From positions 61,842-90,591 of the forward strand of contig NAOQ01000036.1 of the NCBI GenBank assembly GCA_002751075.1: 28,750 nt of DNA. The letters are read 5' to 3'. This document shows, piece after piece, positions 1 to 13,439 of the stretch; the first letter of the stretch is position 1, and every line of letters starts with the position of its first letter. Source of the DNA: Ichthyophonus hoferi (Eukaryota; Opisthokonta; Ichthyosporea; Ichthyophonida; Ichthyophonidae). Both the position numbers and the translations under genes were made by a program. The notes beneath the pieces are model-generated. The model was not told the DNA's origin. It saw only the letters and a list, made by a program, of their open reading frames with translations, and searched no databases.

Positions 1-270
1 CAGCCTATTAAGTATAGAAAAATCAAGGCTATTAAATACAGAATCCAGCCTACTGCGATCAGCATATTAAATGAACATTTCAGGCCAGTAAATAGAGCAT
101 CCAGCCTATTAAGATGAGCCTATTAAATGAATATTTGAGCATGGTCCAAACCAGGCTTTGTGTTTTATAAGCTAAGCCTACTGTAGTCATCCTATTAGGT
201 AGGTATAGAAGAATTTAGGCTGCTAAATATAGAATGCAGCCTATTGGGATCAGCCTATTAAATGGACATT
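1..270. repeat. Degenerate tandem repeat (CAGCCTATTAA-type units)
   Basis: The motif CAGCCTATTAA and close variants recur at 1, 50, 100, 117, 186, 236 and 251. Blocks 1-80 and 187-270 align over nearly their whole length; 86-146 is a partial copy. No ORF. It continues off the left edge of the window. Confidence 0.75.
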
Positions 271-273
271 AAG

Positions 274-783
274 TACTAGATTTATGTTAATTAAACCTAG
301 TGTATGTGTATGAAAGCTCTTGCATGTGCCTCAATCCACTCGGAAATATTAATCTATTTATGCCGAGATAGAATTTATCAGATAGAAATATTAAGAGTAT
401 TGCACCGCTAACTGTCCAATGAGCCTCAACTAGCACCACATAATTCTTAGTGTAATCCAACAGTACTCACGTAGATTGAAGACCATTTCATTAAAGTAAA
501 TACCAATCAGAGCCCATATTAATATAAAATATAAAACACAGATCGATATGTTTAGTTTTGTACTAGATTTATGTTAATTAAACCAAGTGTTTGAAAGCTC
601 ATGGATGTGCCTCAATCCACTCGGAAATACTAATTTATTTATGCCAAACTAAAATTTATCAGATAGAAATATTAAAAGTATTGCACCTCTAACTGTCCAA
701 TGGGCCTCAACTAGCACCACATACTTCCACTTTCATCTTAATGTGATCCAAGAATATGTAACACAGATCGATGTTTGATTTTG
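274..783. repeat. Two adjacent direct copies of a 220-290 bp unit
   Basis: Unit 1 (274-560) and unit 2 (561-783) both run from TACTAGATTTATGTTAATTA through TGCCTCAATCCACTCGGAAA and CTGTCCAATG to ACACAGATCGAT and TTTTG. By eye the aligned parts are about 85-90% identical; unit 2 lacks about 60 bp near its end. Partial degenerate pieces continue to about 930. Confidence 0.85.
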
Positions 784-1757
784 CATCTTGAGCACCACAT
801 ACTTTCGCATAGATGAGAAAAACATTACACCTCCCAATCAAGGCCCTACATAAAATAGAAAGGTATTATAAAAACATAACCAAACAACTTTTTTTATAGA
901 ATGAGAATGAGAGGCATTTAAACAATTCCCAATCAGAACCCTTTATTGAGTATTACAAGATCGTTAGTTCCGAATGAACACGTAGTATGACCGAAGTTCT
1001 GATAACAGGTGAATGATGAAATGATCAGTCTTACATTGGTTAATTTGAAACCGTTCTCAACAGGTAAAATTGTATGACAATTACATACTATGTGGTATGT
1101 GAACAATTACATTAATGAAGAAAATAGCTAGTGCCATCCAAATGAGAACATAATAGTCTTAATTATTGAGATAAAATCGGACAACTCCACAGCGGTCTTT
1201 TGTGAATTGTATTATCCAATAGAAATCTTTACAGCCGGTCCCATTTACATTAATGAACACGGCTACAATTAACACAGTATAAACAAAGATCGGGAAAGTA
1301 TGGGAGGAAACGAAAACAACCAATAAACGGCCCTCTGCCGCTCACCATGCGCGGTACCCTCACTAATACACATGCACTTTGTGCAATAGTTGTTATTTAC
1401 ATCGTAATATTGCATTCCTTACTGATCAGTATCATTATGCAATATCTACATTAGAACCTAAGTGAATCAAAGCATCAATTCCCTGACTTGGAACAGAGGT
1501 ATAGTTACTACAGTCAGTTACCTAGAGAGTCGGCATACGCGCCTTCTAGAGGACCTCTACCACTACAACTAATTTTTGTAAACAGATCAGATCAATTAGT
1601 TATTACTATCGCTAGCCCGGAGAAACAAACCATTATTCATTAATCAATTGGAGATCCCGAAGCTTACAGGCAAGTCACTAGAATTGCCACAGATTCATTT
1701 ATTAAGTATAATGACAGTATAACAAATAAAAATGCCAATACCATACAATACAAAGGC
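784..1757. other. Intergenic AT-rich stretch, no supported gene
   Basis: No recognisable coding homology. It contains two GC-richer patches (1327-1360 and 1523-1567). An open plus-strand frame follows an AG at about 1451 and stops at 1642-1644, but I do not recognise its product. Confidence 0.5.
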
Positions 1758-1763
1758 CTATCC

Positions 1764-1764
1764 A

Positions 1765-1797
<33 letters not shown>

Positions 1798-1811
1798 TAT
1801 ATATATATATA
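1764..1811. repeat. (AG)n then (AT)n microsatellite
   Basis: About 33 nt of AG with one interruption, then about 15 nt of AT. It lies 14-60 nt beyond the PDCD11 stop and so probably spans the cleavage region of the transcript. Confidence 0.9.
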
Positions 1812-1824
1812 CTTAACAAATCAT

Positions 1825-1830
1825 TTTATT
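1825..1830 (-). promoter_or_regulatory. Poly(A) signal AATAAA overlapping the PDCD11 stop codon
   Basis: In transcript sense the stop TAA runs directly into AATAAA, sharing one base. Another AATAAA lies at 1698-1703 on the same strand, so either could be used. Confidence 0.55.
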
Positions 1831-1992
1831 TAATTCTGCATTTTAGACTCAACATATTCTCTAGCCTTCATCTTGACATGGTCTATAGTACTAGCATCTC
1901 CATTCTGCTTCTCAAATTCAAGATAACGCTTCAGGAAAAATTTCATTTTCTTGGTAGAAAGATTGAGGGATACAATTCTCTCAAATAGACGC
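1830..1992 (-). CDS. PDCD11: PDCD11 exon 51 (last HAT, stop codon)
   Basis: [31 protein letters not shown] matches human DIFERVIHLSLAPKRMKFFF KRYLDYEKQHG. It ends [11 protein letters not shown] then TAA (human ALEYVEAKSSVLED). Confidence 0.97.
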
Positions 1993-4900
1993 CTGTGCAT
2001 AAGTATATATGGGTCAGTATTTGTAATGAACAACATATGTAGTATAGTAGCTATAGTTATATCTAATCACTTAATGATGGATTGTGAAGCAATCTATATA
2101 AAAACTATCATGTTTAGAAAGTATAAAGAGATTCTGACTGAGACAAACTAGAAACTCTTGATTCTGTAGTGATACTGAATAAAGGTTATACAGTTTTTAT
2201 CCTAAATTCTCTACTTGCAATAATCAGCTGCCATCCTGAACATGGGTGAGATGATTATTATACAGGATGAAATTGACAGGTAGTCAGTCACCAATGACAA
2301 ATTTTCTTATATACCAACTGGCTTTTAAATACAGAAACAAACAAATGATACCATAGAAGCAATAGCTTTATATATTTGACTGTACAGTATCTTTTGCAAT
2401 ATATAAAAACTCAACGTTCATTTACAATAATCACTGACAAAGAGCAGCAATATAACGATATTATTGATTACAGTCAATTATATTAATTATATGTACAACT
2501 TACCTAATAATCTCAAGATCACCAGTGCGAATTTCCATGTCAACATACACGGACCACATGTCAACCCTCTTGGGATAGTTGCTTAGGATCTCCTGTCCGG
2601 GCATAGATGACATTAGCACATACTATATATAGACTTTACATGTGCATGCTATGTAGGAAAACTGCGTTCATGGTATATTGTATCATATTTAAAATTTAAA
2701 GCTATTTGTCAAATGAAGTCACAGTTAAGCCAAATAAGGTCAAATATAATTATATATATAATATTATAGTGATGCCCATTGGTAGATTGTCATACACAGT
2801 TTAGTTCAAAAGAAAATATCAAATCAAGAAAGTATCATACTAAAACTTCAATGGTTAGTTAAAATATACCACATAGTTGTGATTGGTATATAAAACTTTT
2901 TAGATGCGCATATATGAGTCTAAATCATCAATAAAAATATAATATTAGTTTTTAAAATTACTCATGCAATATGCCGGGGATATACCTCAAAATCATGAAA
3001 AATTACAAAATAGCACAATATTATATTATAATACATATTTGGATTTTAAAATCACGCATACAATATACCAGGGATATACCTCAAACATAGTGCGACCGCG
3101 CTCAACTTCTCCGTACTTGAACTCCATTTGGGCAAATTTGGCAATAACAGGTACGTCTGTGATTGGCGGGTTATGTGTCGATTTAGTTAATATATATACG
3201 CACCTATCATAATACCCATATAAATATTTATTGACAGATATAGTCCAATCCGATCAAGAGAGGGGGAGGGAAAGAGAAAGAGAAAGAGAGCATAGGAACA
3301 TAGCATACGCTTTCTCTTGGGTAAACTCTTGGTGCTTCTCTTGAGGACTTGTCGGGCCACATCGGGCTTGCCCTGCTTGATCAAGGCTAACATATAACGA
3401 ATCCACACCTTCTTACTACCACCATATTTCTTCAGCATAATCTCAAAGTGCTGGTTCAATTTCTGTTTGGAATGGGCGAGATAGAGCGTTGTAGGTAAGT
3501 ACAGAGAAGTGTGTTTAATGTGTTTATAAAAGGTAAAGGAACAATAGCAATAATAATAATAATAATAATAACCATACCAGTAAGAATACTGCATATTAGC
3601 TCTCTCAAACCCGCACATCTATAATCCTATCTGAAAACACACCAACACACAAATAAACACAGTGAACATAACAGTTTTCTCTCACGCACCTCCACATTTT
3701 CAGTGGCAGCATAGATGTCAGCGAGATGAAGGTACATTGTCTTCGGGTCATTTACAACCAGTGCTCTGTTGAATGCTTTCATCAATGACTCATCACTACC
3801 GAACTGGGACTCCAGATTCTGTTGCAGGCATATTACAGTTAGTGTTGTAGTGTATGAATGAATAATAATGCAAAGGAATAAGCGTATAATAGCGTGGTAG
3901 TATAATCGTATAACAACATACATGAATTCATTTGGGAAAGAAAGAGAAAGTCTATTGGCATAGATCCATATTAAATTATACCATACCACATTAAATTTAA
4001 TTACACAATCCGTGATAACTATTACCAGCACCTTATTATATACCACATCCTACACTATCCTAACACATCATAGCCCATAGCCCATAGCCCATCTTACCAT
4101 CAAAGCCTTCCACACGTTCAGTTTTTCTTTTTCCTCTCTGAAGTTAATCTGCTTCAAAGCCTGTTCGGCTACAGCACGTGCCTTTTCAATCTCAGCCTGG
4201 CCCATATGCATGGACATGTATTTAATCCAGAGGTAAGAACTGCATATATATGTATGTACGTATGTATGTGGTAGAATATACAGGATAGTATATGTATGAG
4301 TAAGGTCAAGTATGATTGATAGATAGATACACTACAAAATATATGAAAAGTATATTTTGTAACCTATATAGACACATAGTAACATACTCCTATCTTAATC
4401 TTAAATTTAAGCACCTTTTTAAATTTTTATGTGGCGCTAGTCTATAGCTAAGGAGTAAAATCCAAAAATTATTTATAACTACCAATGAGAATAGTAGGAT
4501 GTAAAATGCAAGTTACTAATATGAAACTATCAAGAATTGACTCATTTAGGTACACGTAGCAATCGTGTTACACATTTCTACCCAATCACAATTCAATGGA
4601 ATGATGTCATATGTCATGTCTCACCAATAGGATACGTTGTTTAAATAATGAAGGTGCTATAATTGTAATGTAATAAAATTATATAAGCTAATACCAGAAG
4701 CAACCAAGGAATATGTACATATATACATATATAAGATTTAGTCTTACACACCTATTGGGTGAGCCCATCAATAGGCGCTCAAAGTCAGCCGCAGTCTCAG
4801 GGGTAGCAGTAGGATCCAATAGGGCATCTTCAGTTAAACGAATGTTCTCCTATGATTAATTGGGTCAGTTTAATCTACACCAATCATTACGCTACTTAGG

Positions 4901-7900
4901 ATAAAAGGACTGAGAGATAATTGGCGTATATTAAAACAACTCAAGGGGTATATAATATATATATAATCATCTCATACGTAGGTATATCCAAATTTAGACG
5001 TGCGTTGTCCTAATGACTGGTTGAGTAAGAAGATGAGCTGCAATATTCCACCAATTATAGTATACCACGAAACTGATGTTATAGATACTATAAAACATAG
5101 ACAGCTATACCTATACCATATACATAAACATAATACAGACCTCCTCCTGTCTAGCAGCAGTTTTCTTGGCCCTCTTAGAAGGCTTCTTAGGCCCACTCTC
5201 CTCATCACTCTCACTTTCATCCTCACTGGCCACCCTGCATTAAAAATTAATATTAGAAGTGCATTTGCCCAATATAAATATTTTAAAATATTATTCTAAC
5301 CAATAGTTGTTTTCTAAACAATATAATGATATATTTTAAGTTTCATATCACGGAAACAAAATACATACTCTTCATCTGATTCGCCGAATTTGGTGTTACC
5401 CAATGAGAGGTTGGGGCCAAAACCAAAGCCTACTCTCACGGGGAGTGGTTTACTGGTGGAGGAAGACTTGCGCTTCTATATAAGGGAAAGAGGGACAGAG
5501 AAAGAAAATCAATTTTAAGACTATACGGCTTACACATTATAATCTATTACATATAAAATCTACTGTATATCCATATAAATACAAACATAAAATATAATAA
5601 ACATTCCTTATTGGTAAGTACAGAGTTATCTCTAGAACTGCTATGTATTTATTTTACCCCACTCCGATCTATGGAATGTTGATCCTAGATCAAAACCATA
5701 ATAACTGCCAATCATTACCCACCTTACTAGCTACGATCTCTTCCTCCTTATCCTCCTCCTCTTCTTCTTCTATTGGTCAGAATAAAACAACCGTGTAAGT
5801 TGGGTGATAATGTACCAATAATGAGAGAGCACGATAAAGGGTATTTATAGAGCTAGACAACAGGCATATGATATCCAATAATAAAACAGAATAAAATATA
5901 ATATACTATAAGATGCTATGCATATATAAATTACGTTAATAAAGGTAAAAGGTTAAACAGCCTCTCATAGCATGTACATATACATAGAGCCAATACAATC
6001 ACAGAGATATATAATTTAAAACAACTAAACAGACCTTCCTCCTCCTCTTCCTCTTCGCTTTCAGCCTGGGCCATTTCTTCGTCCTATGAGATAACAGCAT
6101 TAAATTTTATATTAAGAAATTAATATACTTTTTAAAAATATAACGCTCATAACTTTAGACCAATAACTAGGCTTCAACGTAATATTTTATCTAAATATCT
6201 ATACATAGTATCCAATCTCTTCTAAAGTAATAACTACCAAATATAGACAACACAGAATAGATCCTTACTACCACATTCACTTTCACATCCAATCAAAACA
6301 CAGGATCCTAGACGTTATAACCATATTTAGATTAGCACATTCTATCACATCATTACCCTTATGCACATTGCCACAAAACGTTCACACACAATCACTACCG
6401 ATATATAAAATAAAAACCAAACAAAATACTTCTCTTAGTCATATGAACCTTACAAATAAAGTAATACAATAGCAAGTCATCATTAATATTAATACCTACA
6501 TCATACACATATATATCATATACTATCCTATATAGATATATGCTAAAATACAAACCAACAACTATTCAATATCCTCAGATATTAAAACAAAAATAACCAA
6601 TCAGCAAAGACCAACATTCGTCTAACTCAATCCCAATCCCTGGAACAGATGTAACCTAATATAGGGATTCAATCTATCGATTAACCAATCAACCCTTACC
6701 TCCTCCTCTTCTACTTCTTCCTCATCGACAAAGTAAGAGGGCTTAAGACTGAGGGAAATACGTTTCTTCTCCTGGTCAATCTGTAACGGTAGGTAATACA
6801 TATATTTATATATTAATTAAGTATACCATTACATTCATTGGTGTGATTGGGTCGCTTAAATATAGCTAATTAATTATGTCGATTGAGAATATATATATAT
6901 ACATGAGCGTTAATTAAGTTTATCATTACATTCATTATCGTGATAGGGTCGCTTAATTATAGTTAACTAATTAGGTCGGTTGTTTCATAATTTCATTGGA
7001 TTGTATGTATGCCTCCTAATCAATCTTGTACAATTATGTTGATTTATGGCGTCTGATTGGTTTGAGGGATCTATTTTAAAACTAGTATGAGTATATATAT
7101 TCAAATCCCATACACGATTATTCTCTCCGCCCATCAGTGCATTGCAACACCATACACAACCACTGGACAAGCACGTCTGTATTCACATTATAGATCTACA
7201 TACACATACATGGGCACCTACCCTTAACACTTTAGCCTTGACTAAGTCCCCTACAGCAAACCTATCTGTAATCGTCTCCAATTCTTCTTCTGCCAACTGT
7301 TTTCAACCCCTGTTAGCATATATATAATCCTACTGAATCCAATCAAAACTCTTGGCCTGACATAGTAATGTATTCTCTATGTCACGTCATTGGTTTTGTG
7401 AAGGTCTGCTCAATAAAAATGACTTGTTTAAATGTATAAACAATAAAATTAAATCAATTGAGATAACCAAAATATTCATGATTGATTGCCTCTGGTTATA
7501 TCCTGCTATCAAGTGTTATGTTATTGGAAGTCAAAAATATACCAAATGATGCAAATAAATCAGCCCGAATCACAACTGCATAGTTACGGTAAAATTATTC
7601 AATCACTAGCAGTAACACCAATAACGTCAGATTAATATACTCTAGCGTAATTGGCTGGTTTGATACAGTTTAGATTAGAAATAACTACAAATCACCACAG
7701 GCAACTTCCATTTATTCGTTCAGGTCATTCTCACCTAATAATAGTAATTAAATAGTTATAATAAATAACATAGACTATATGGGGGCTTATTATTGGATAA
7801 ATAAACAGTGAGAGCAATCCCAATTGAATGAATTCATTCCCCATTTGTACCCACCTCTGTCTTGTGAGCTAGACCTCTCAAGCGACCAGTAGAATTGCTG

Positions 7901-10900
7901 ATAGCAACAAACACACCAAATTCTTCAATATTGGCAACGGTTCCTTCTACAGTCATACCCTAGCCAAATAATTATAGGTTAGTACAGATTAATCATTAGT
8001 AGTAACACTATTTGCTGATCAATGATTGGTAGGAGATAATTGTAATTAATTACAAATCATAAACATAAATATAGTCTCATATATCACAAACCGAAAAAAG
8101 TTCATATGGATTGGGCTATTATCATTGGACAGTCTGTTTAAGTCCTACATTTTATTGGATGACTATCACAGTGCATGAACCTAAAATATACAGAACTTCA
8201 CAATAAACCCCACCCCAGCCAATTTACATATATCATTTTCAATTACTCGTATACTATTTACAGGAATATAAACGAATACACAACTGCTATTTTAATATTT
8301 TAAAATCCAAATATCTAATCCACAGGCATTATATTATACATACCTCTACTAGATCTTTAAAACTAATCTTCTGTTTGTAGTTCTTTTCCAGCATTTTAGG
8401 TTTAAGTGACATGTCGATCTTACCGTTGTGGACCCTGATATGGTAATGGTATGTGCTAAGTTAATGTGTGATTGGATGAGCGAGCAGGATGGGAATGGCT
8501 AATGTAATTTAATGACACTAAATACAACACAATATAGAACAGACGTATATAGGCATTATGTCTATATCATGCCTAACCTTTGATCTATACAAACTCCAAT
8601 ACACAAATAAATAAATGAGAATGGCAGATTCAATCATATCACCTCATGATGCGTCCTTTCACCACAGTACCGACAGGGAAGGCAGCACTGGCATCAGTGA
8701 CCTTGGTGTCAGACAGCATCTTGAAGGGGACACGAGCGGTAAGGTTACGACCAATCACAACGAAGACGGCATTGGAGGCTACATTGTTGACGTAACCCCT
8801 ATAATTGGTAGTTTAGAGGAGGGTAGAGGGAGGTAAAATTATAAATATAAGTACGCATATTGTATAATATATATATAACGAATTAATTATTAACCCAAGG
8901 AGATAATTATAATCCATTCCAATTCCAGTCAACAATCGACTTTAAAACTATATAGATTATTTATTGCAGTTCTTATTTATATGCAACAAAAATCAAACAG
9001 TTCAAAATATTAATCTAGAATGCATTGGTGATTTTGCAAATCCTGATTCAGTAATCATAATGATACTATCACTTAATAATACCAACCAATAGACGCTCAC
9101 CTAACAATCTCACCAGCCTTAATATCATCCACTGATTCAAGTTCCTATTGGACGATAAAGATTAGTATAATGCATTACTTTGATTGGTATATAAATACAT
9201 AAAGATTATATGCTATTCCAATAAAATTTAACATGCCAATAATAACAAACCAACATTTTCGTAATTTATAATTTTTCGATCATTCATTGATTAAATATAA
9301 TACAGAACTAACAATCTAAACCAATCAGAAAATGCCCCTGCATCACAGCGTTAAACACTCTTCCCAATCACGTAACAGGAATATATTTTAGTGGATAGCA
9401 TTAAGATTTAATCTATCAATAAAAAATATATCATATCACATATAGATAACTAAATACAGAGGTACCTTACCTTATCAACAACCTCAACACTGGCTTCATC
9501 TTCCGCCAATCGGGAAGGTCTAAGAGACAAGTACACGTGTTCATCGTTTTCACCAACCACACGGCAGGTCAAGACATCTCCTATTAAATGAAAATCATAT
9601 AAATAAGTGTGGTCGATCCAGAAAGGAAAATATATGCATATGAATGTGCTTATAGTGGCAGATTATTATGGTTAATGGTTTATAATGGATCTTTTAGCCA
9701 ATGACTGTGCAAGTATAAATACGTTCAGTGAAAAGCGTCTAGGAAAATAAAATTTTAAACTGGCTGTTATATTTAAAATGACGTATATGTATGTATAGTA
9801 ATATAATGGGATAAATAAATATATGAATACCCACAGCAGTTAAAGTAACACACCAATCATAACCTACCATCTTTATGGGCGTCCAATACGCTTTCATCAT
9901 AGCTATCTGAGAGGTCAGTAATCTGAATGCGGCCACTCTTCTTACCGCCACCAGGAATCTGATTGGGTATTAAATTATTAGTTTTTTTAACTATATTATA
10001 GTAAGGAATGATAAAGAGCAAGTAATATAGAACCAACCGAATGATAGTATCACAGTATTAGAATGCTTATAAGGGATAGGTTAGTGTATAGAGAATTAGC
10101 ATTAGAAATAAGAAGGAACAATACATATACATACCTGTACAGCTAAGTGGGCACCGGCCTTTCTGCCAATGACCTTGGCAAGAACAGTGCTACCAATTTC
10201 AATTGGCTTACTTGGGCCAATCATTGTAAGGAATATATCACCTGATTGGACAGTATATATAGTCAGTAGTGTAGTCTATACTGTACTAACTAAAAAATAT
10301 AAATAATCGGGTAGATGAACACAAACATGTACATACGCAGAAGTAAATAAAGATAAAAATCTTAAAAGCAGAAGAGAGATATATATATATATATAATACT
10401 GTAACACATCACACTGCTGCCTACCAATACCTATGCCACCATCAACAGCACTACCTGATGCACTACCAGCCAATCAGACCTACCCTTCTTGAGGTCCATG
10501 ATAGTGGCTTTAATGACCATTCCCGTGGAATAATGTGCCGACAGATCATTGATAACCTTGGGATCAGCACTGACACACAGTCCTGGAATAAGTGCACGCA
10601 CATGGGGGGTCAGGAATACCCACATCCTATTGGCTTCCACCTGAAAATATCATCATATATGGTTAGTAAAGTATGTATTATTTATTGATAATTGCTTGAT
10701 TTTCAAGCTAGAATCAATGCAATGCATACACGCATCCTATTGACTTTTAAGCCCTCTCTACCAATCATTTTTAGCCTTTTATTCCAGTTTAATGTGAAAA
10801 TATGCATTTTGACCAATCGGTGGATACGGATATACCATTTAAACTTGATGATTGATTAGCTTATAAAATAGGACTATGTCTAGTAGACTAATAACTTTTA

Positions 10901-13408
10901 AGCTTAAAAGTAAAAAAAGACTATGATTGGAGGAGTAAATAGGTCACGTCAGAGAAGTATAGTCAAGTAGGTTACAAGGATACAAAATAAACGTATATCT
11001 TTATATATCTATATATAAAACATAAATCAAATTTAATATTAGCCAATGAAAGGTTACCTTTTGAACAAATGCAGTGACTTCCTGGCCGACCTTCAACTTA
11101 GATCTATCAATACGATCCTCAACCGACACACTCTCTTTAGAATTCACATCACTAATTGGAGGATAATGTGTTGGAACGTGAGACGTAGGGGAGCTATACC
11201 TCCACCAATCCAAACTAGTTCTATTTATAGTTATACACATACACATATATATAACTGCGATATGACATAATGTATTTTTTTCCACCTAGTAAATCCAAGT
11301 AAAATCTCAAGAGAGCTAGAACATCACTGCCCAAGTGAATCTTGGAATATTCTACTCTTTCCTTTGCTTTAACAAATTATAACTTAATAGGTCAAACCAT
11401 ACTCTAAATAGTTTTTTTAAACCGTTTATATACTAATTGCCAATTATATCAAGTATTATTTTCCTTTGAATAAGTCACCAGACAGATTGTCAATTTTGTT
11501 TTTAGTAATACAGAACTAATTACAATCAATTACTTTAATTAACATCCCAAGAGACTACATATATTATTTAAACATATTGCATTAACAATACAGTCCAATC
11601 CAACCATCTACACACCAATTCCTCTCTTCAATTCTATTTTATCGCACGAATAATACTTCCTCCTACCTCTCTCTAGTGGTAAGTTCAGCAACTAATTGAG
11701 CAGTGGTAGGGTGGGTGAAAGGAAGGAACTTGTGGCTCTTGAGGTCGTGTAGACCAATCACTCTGGCTTTTAGCACATCACCAACACTTAATTTGGACAA
11801 GGGCTAGAAGAGATGGGAAGGTTAGTACATAATACAATGGAAGAAAATCGACAATTGGATTTATATTGGTGATAATAGAATAGAAATGGCTTAGGGTTAA
11901 ATTAACACCAATATTATAAATCTTTAATTTAAATCTATGGGTGGAGGAGAAAAAAGCCAATGAAAAAAGAGAGATAAATTACGTGAAGAATATTCAAATT
12001 AATAATCATCCATACAAATATCAGTATTAAATTATAACAGCCATAGCTGTAAAATTAAAATATAGAGCTTTTGAGATCACCATTTATTCATTTATAACGA
12101 CACGTTAACATTAATCTATTATAATTTTAATTATTGGATGATATAGTTACAGAGGTATTAATATGGCGCAGAGATTGATGATTTAACAAGCAAACACCCA
12201 ATCACAAATAGAAAATTTAAATCTATAACAACCTACATTACTGCCAGCCACCAATGGAAAGAAGAGGTTAAAATTTTAATTTTTTTAAAACAGCCAATCA
12301 CAAATGACCATTAAAACATGTAAAACATCACTCCATACCTTGTCGCCCACCTTCAAGGAGGGTATGTCCTGCAGTTCAGACAAAAACACTCTCCCTTGAA
12401 GCTTGTGGTTGATCTGTACGTTCACTTGGTAGTCCAACACTTTACGTACTTTACAGTTCACTACCATGCCCTTGAGCTCGCGGATATCGTCAATGTTGCC
12501 TAGGGAGAGAGGGAGAGGGAGGTCGAGCGGTTAGTAACATCCGTCTATACTATACCATCTCTATTATGGTAAATATCATGTTTTTGTTAATATGTCATAA
12601 TGCTGTGCATGATTAATATCCAATAAAATGTAATCTGCGCAAATGTATGCAACACAACACAACACAAAGCGGCATTGCATATAAATATAGAAAGGTCATG
12701 TTGCAATAAGAAGCACAAAAAATTATCTGCATTTCTATATACATACACTCGTATGCATGTATATACACATCATACACAAACACCTACGTATATTCTCTTC
12801 GACATAGCTGTCATCCTTAGATGCCTTGGCCTTAGTGGCTTTCGATTGGTGGAGACATACCACGACACGTGACAAGGCGTAATCGGTCTGATCGGATGGT
12901 AGGGAAATAATCTCGGCATTATCTGTGATGTGATTGGATATATGAATATGTATATAATACAATATAATGGTAGATATAAGAGTGAAAAAAAAAACCCCAA
13001 CCAGAAACCATCCGTTAATACTCCTATTATTATGATTCATTCAATGTTGATATTAAGGTCACACTCTACCAATTATCGTACCATCTCAGTTCATTAAAAT
13101 ATCTAATTGATTCACACCGTTCGCCTTTACCTCTCCTTCCTCTAGTGCACTGCCAATCATATTGTACCAATATAGCTATATATAGCAAGCCACGCGATAA
13201 AAACACAACATAATTGGTTATCATGATAGTGTGACCCGACCCGACCCAAAATGACATATCCAGTCCAAATTATATTACATCAGTACAAACGGTATTATAT
13301 AATTTTCATATAGGATAATATAACCAATCAAAAAATGCTCAAATGGCAACCTCGTAACCTAATTATATCATTATGTGTAAATAAAAACCCTTTAATAGAA
13401 AGTATAAT

Positions 13409-13439
<31 letters not shown>

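Noticed and set aside
3060-3082. ATATCC near a donor, suggesting a U12-type intron
   Set aside because: The donor is GTATATCC rather than GTATCCTT, and no TTCCTTAAC-like branch site was seen.
5000-5299. 99-codon open frame on plus
   Set aside because: Antisense shadow of PDCD11 exon 44, whose minus-strand frame is supported by homology.
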